From Verrucomicrobiota bacterium (GTDB lineage: Bacteria > Verrucomicrobiota > Verrucomicrobiia > Limisphaerales > UBA11320), in assembly GCA_016871475.1 (NCBI GenBank), contig VHDG01000012.1, positions 1 to 15,195 of the forward strand: a stretch of 15,195 nt of DNA. The letters are read 5' to 3'. This document shows positions 14,073 to 15,195 of this stretch, in pieces. Within the stretch, counting starts at the first letter, position 1. The number at the start of each line of letters is the position of its first letter. The notes beneath the pieces were generated by a model. It saw only the letters and a list, made by a program, of their open reading frames with translations, was not told where the DNA came from and ran no database searches. A program made the translations under genes and the position numbers.

Positions 14073-15195
14073 TCATTTGCCATCCGCGACCAGGGCCCGG
14101 AAGTACTGTTGGCGTATTCCCGGAGAAGTCGCGTGCCAGACCACGGCCTTTCCTCCCACAGTCTGCGGAGTCACCGGGAGCCATGGACCCTCCAGCCGAT
14201 TCGCATACTCCAATTGCAACGGTGTCTCCAGGGGACCTTGCAGCAGAATGATCACGTTGCTCACGCCTACCTTGGTAAGGTGCAGGACAAAGGTCCCGAA
14301 CTTGGCAACCAAGCTGAGGTTTTGGGTCAAAGTGAGTGTGAGTGGGTTCTGGCGAGACGTCACTGATCCCGACCATCCGATGAACCCGAAGCCTGCCGAG
14401 GGCCGCGCATCCAGAGTGACTGTAGTGCCGGGAGGATAGTTAAAGCCAGGAGGGTTCCGAAAAACCATCCCGCCCAGGGGTGGATCGGACGTCACATCCA
14501 GTTCCACCGTGCGAAACTCCGCACGTAACGCGTAGTCACGATCCATCCGCACCGTGAGATTGGTGGAGTTGATGTTCACCGTGCCCGTCCAGGCGTGAAA
14601 CCCATATCCACTCAGACCGCTTGCCGATAGTTTCACGTCGGCCCCAAAGCAAAGAACTGGCCTGTCGGACTTTGTTTCACGCTCCCCACACCGGTCTTTG
14701 TGACCACGAGCCGATAACCAGCTATCGCAGGAACCTTCGCAGTGGTGACGGTTCCGAACCGATTGGACACCATCACCGAGTAGCCTCCGGTGTCGTTCGT
14801 TGTAAAGCTGCCAAAAATAAGATCCGACTGGGTTGCTCCAGCGATGGGGACGTCATTTTTGAACCACTGATAGAAGAGCGGTGGAGCTCGATCAGCCACG
14901 ACAGAGATCGAGGCAGGATCGTTCGGAGCAACTTCGATTGGGTGAGGTGCCTGGGTGATGATCGGAGTGAACGGAAAGTGATGGAGACTCAGGGCTGCGA
15001 TCCAGATGTCGGAGTTGCGAGCCGGGTTGAGCAAGAAGACGTATTCCTGACCTCCGACCGCTGCGAACTCGATGGTGGCTCGACGGCCCGGCGCGGAGTC
15101 GGGGCCGGCTTCGGCAATCGGCTGAAGCTGAGTCAGGACACTGCCCACATAAACTCCCAGGGCGGTTTCGAAACTGCTGCCCTCGGTTTTTAACA
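14073..15195 (-). pseudogene. C-terminal part of a large secreted Ig-like / InlB-repeat protein, frameshifted
   Basis: The gene runs off the right edge (5' end missing) and is split between two frames: 15195-14633 (ending GQFFALGPT-stop) and 14642-14073 (resuming ADVKLSASG...). In order it encodes a beta-rich segment of the type SSFETALGVYVG...EFAAVGGQEYVFLL, an Ig-like domain (PIITQAPHPIEVAPNDPASISV ... FYQWFKNDVPIAGATQSDL ... DTGGYSVMVSN), then two InlB B-repeat-like units (YRLVVTKTGVGSVKQSPTG ... GYGFHAWTGTV and LDVTSDPPLGGMV ... FGFIGWSGSV). It finishes with a C-terminal beta domain (QLEYANRLEGPWLPV ... QQYFRALVADG). Adding one G to the GGGG run (plus-strand CCCC, 14642-14645) restores a continuous FALGADVKLSA reading. 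Both sides of the break stay well conserved, so it is either a recent mutation or a sequencing indel. Such proteins are cell-surface or secreted adhesin-like; the exact role is unknown. Confidence 0.8.

Noticed and set aside
1..15195. CRISPR arrays, tRNA/rRNA genes, insertion sequences, prophage or toxin-antitoxin genes
   Set aside because: Searched by eye for regularly spaced direct repeats, transposase or integrase motifs, and tRNA-like sequences; none found. A subtle structured RNA could be missed without covariance-model searches.

Overview
The window looks like chromosomal DNA of a GC-rich member of the Verrucomicrobiota, or a close relative in the Planctomycetota-Verrucomicrobiota group. 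The main evidence is an operon of secreted DUF1501 / DUF1549-DUF1553 / WD40 / inactive thioredoxin-like proteins, which is a hallmark of that group. Supporting evidence is large secreted proteins with EF-hand-like 'DPDGD.LSNFEEYAF' ends, Ig-like and InlB-type repeat modules, an hpnH hopanoid gene, and REP-like hairpins in an intergenic gap. The assignment rests on gene content alone; there is no rRNA or tRNA gene in the window.

Layout. (1) 1-1136, minus strand: the N-terminal 275 residues of the tRNA-modification GTPase MnmE, running off the left edge, preceded by a small 90-aa gene of unknown function. (2) 1250-2071, minus: a secreted TPR protein. It is divergent from (3) 2094-3736, plus: a tiny lipoprotein followed 14 nt later by hpnH, the radical-SAM adenosylhopane synthase. 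The two divergent units appear to share a promoter region in which both -10 boxes overlap on one CTATAG palindrome. (4) 3737-3966: a convergent intergenic gap holding two inverted REP-like hairpins. (5) 3967-5778, minus: a fusion of a TrhO-type tRNA U34 hydroxylase (rhodanese fold) with an RluA-family pseudouridine synthase. (6) 5779-6091: a non-coding gap with short tandem repeats. (7) 12931-6092, minus: a YWTD beta-propeller protein, then (after 56 nt) a very tight four-gene block: thioredoxin-like protein, DUF1549/DUF1553 cytochrome-like protein, DUF1501 Tat-exported protein and WD40 protein. Its internal junctions are an 11-nt overlap, a 4-nt gap and a 1-nt TGATG overlap. (8) 13474-13899, plus: a truncated haemoglobin. 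(9) 15195-14073, minus: the C-terminal end of a large secreted Ig-like/InlB-repeat protein with a one-base frameshift.

How the genes work together. MnmE and the TrhO-RluA fusion both act on stable RNA, MnmE and TrhO at the tRNA wobble uridine U34, although they lie in separate transcription units. The lipoprotein-hpnH pair points to hopanoid side-chain synthesis at the membrane. The 12.9-6.1 kb block encodes almost only exported proteins. Its components are typical of this phylum, but their biochemical role is not established, and this is the most coherent poorly described system in the window. I found no CRISPR array, transposase, phage gene, tRNA or rRNA.
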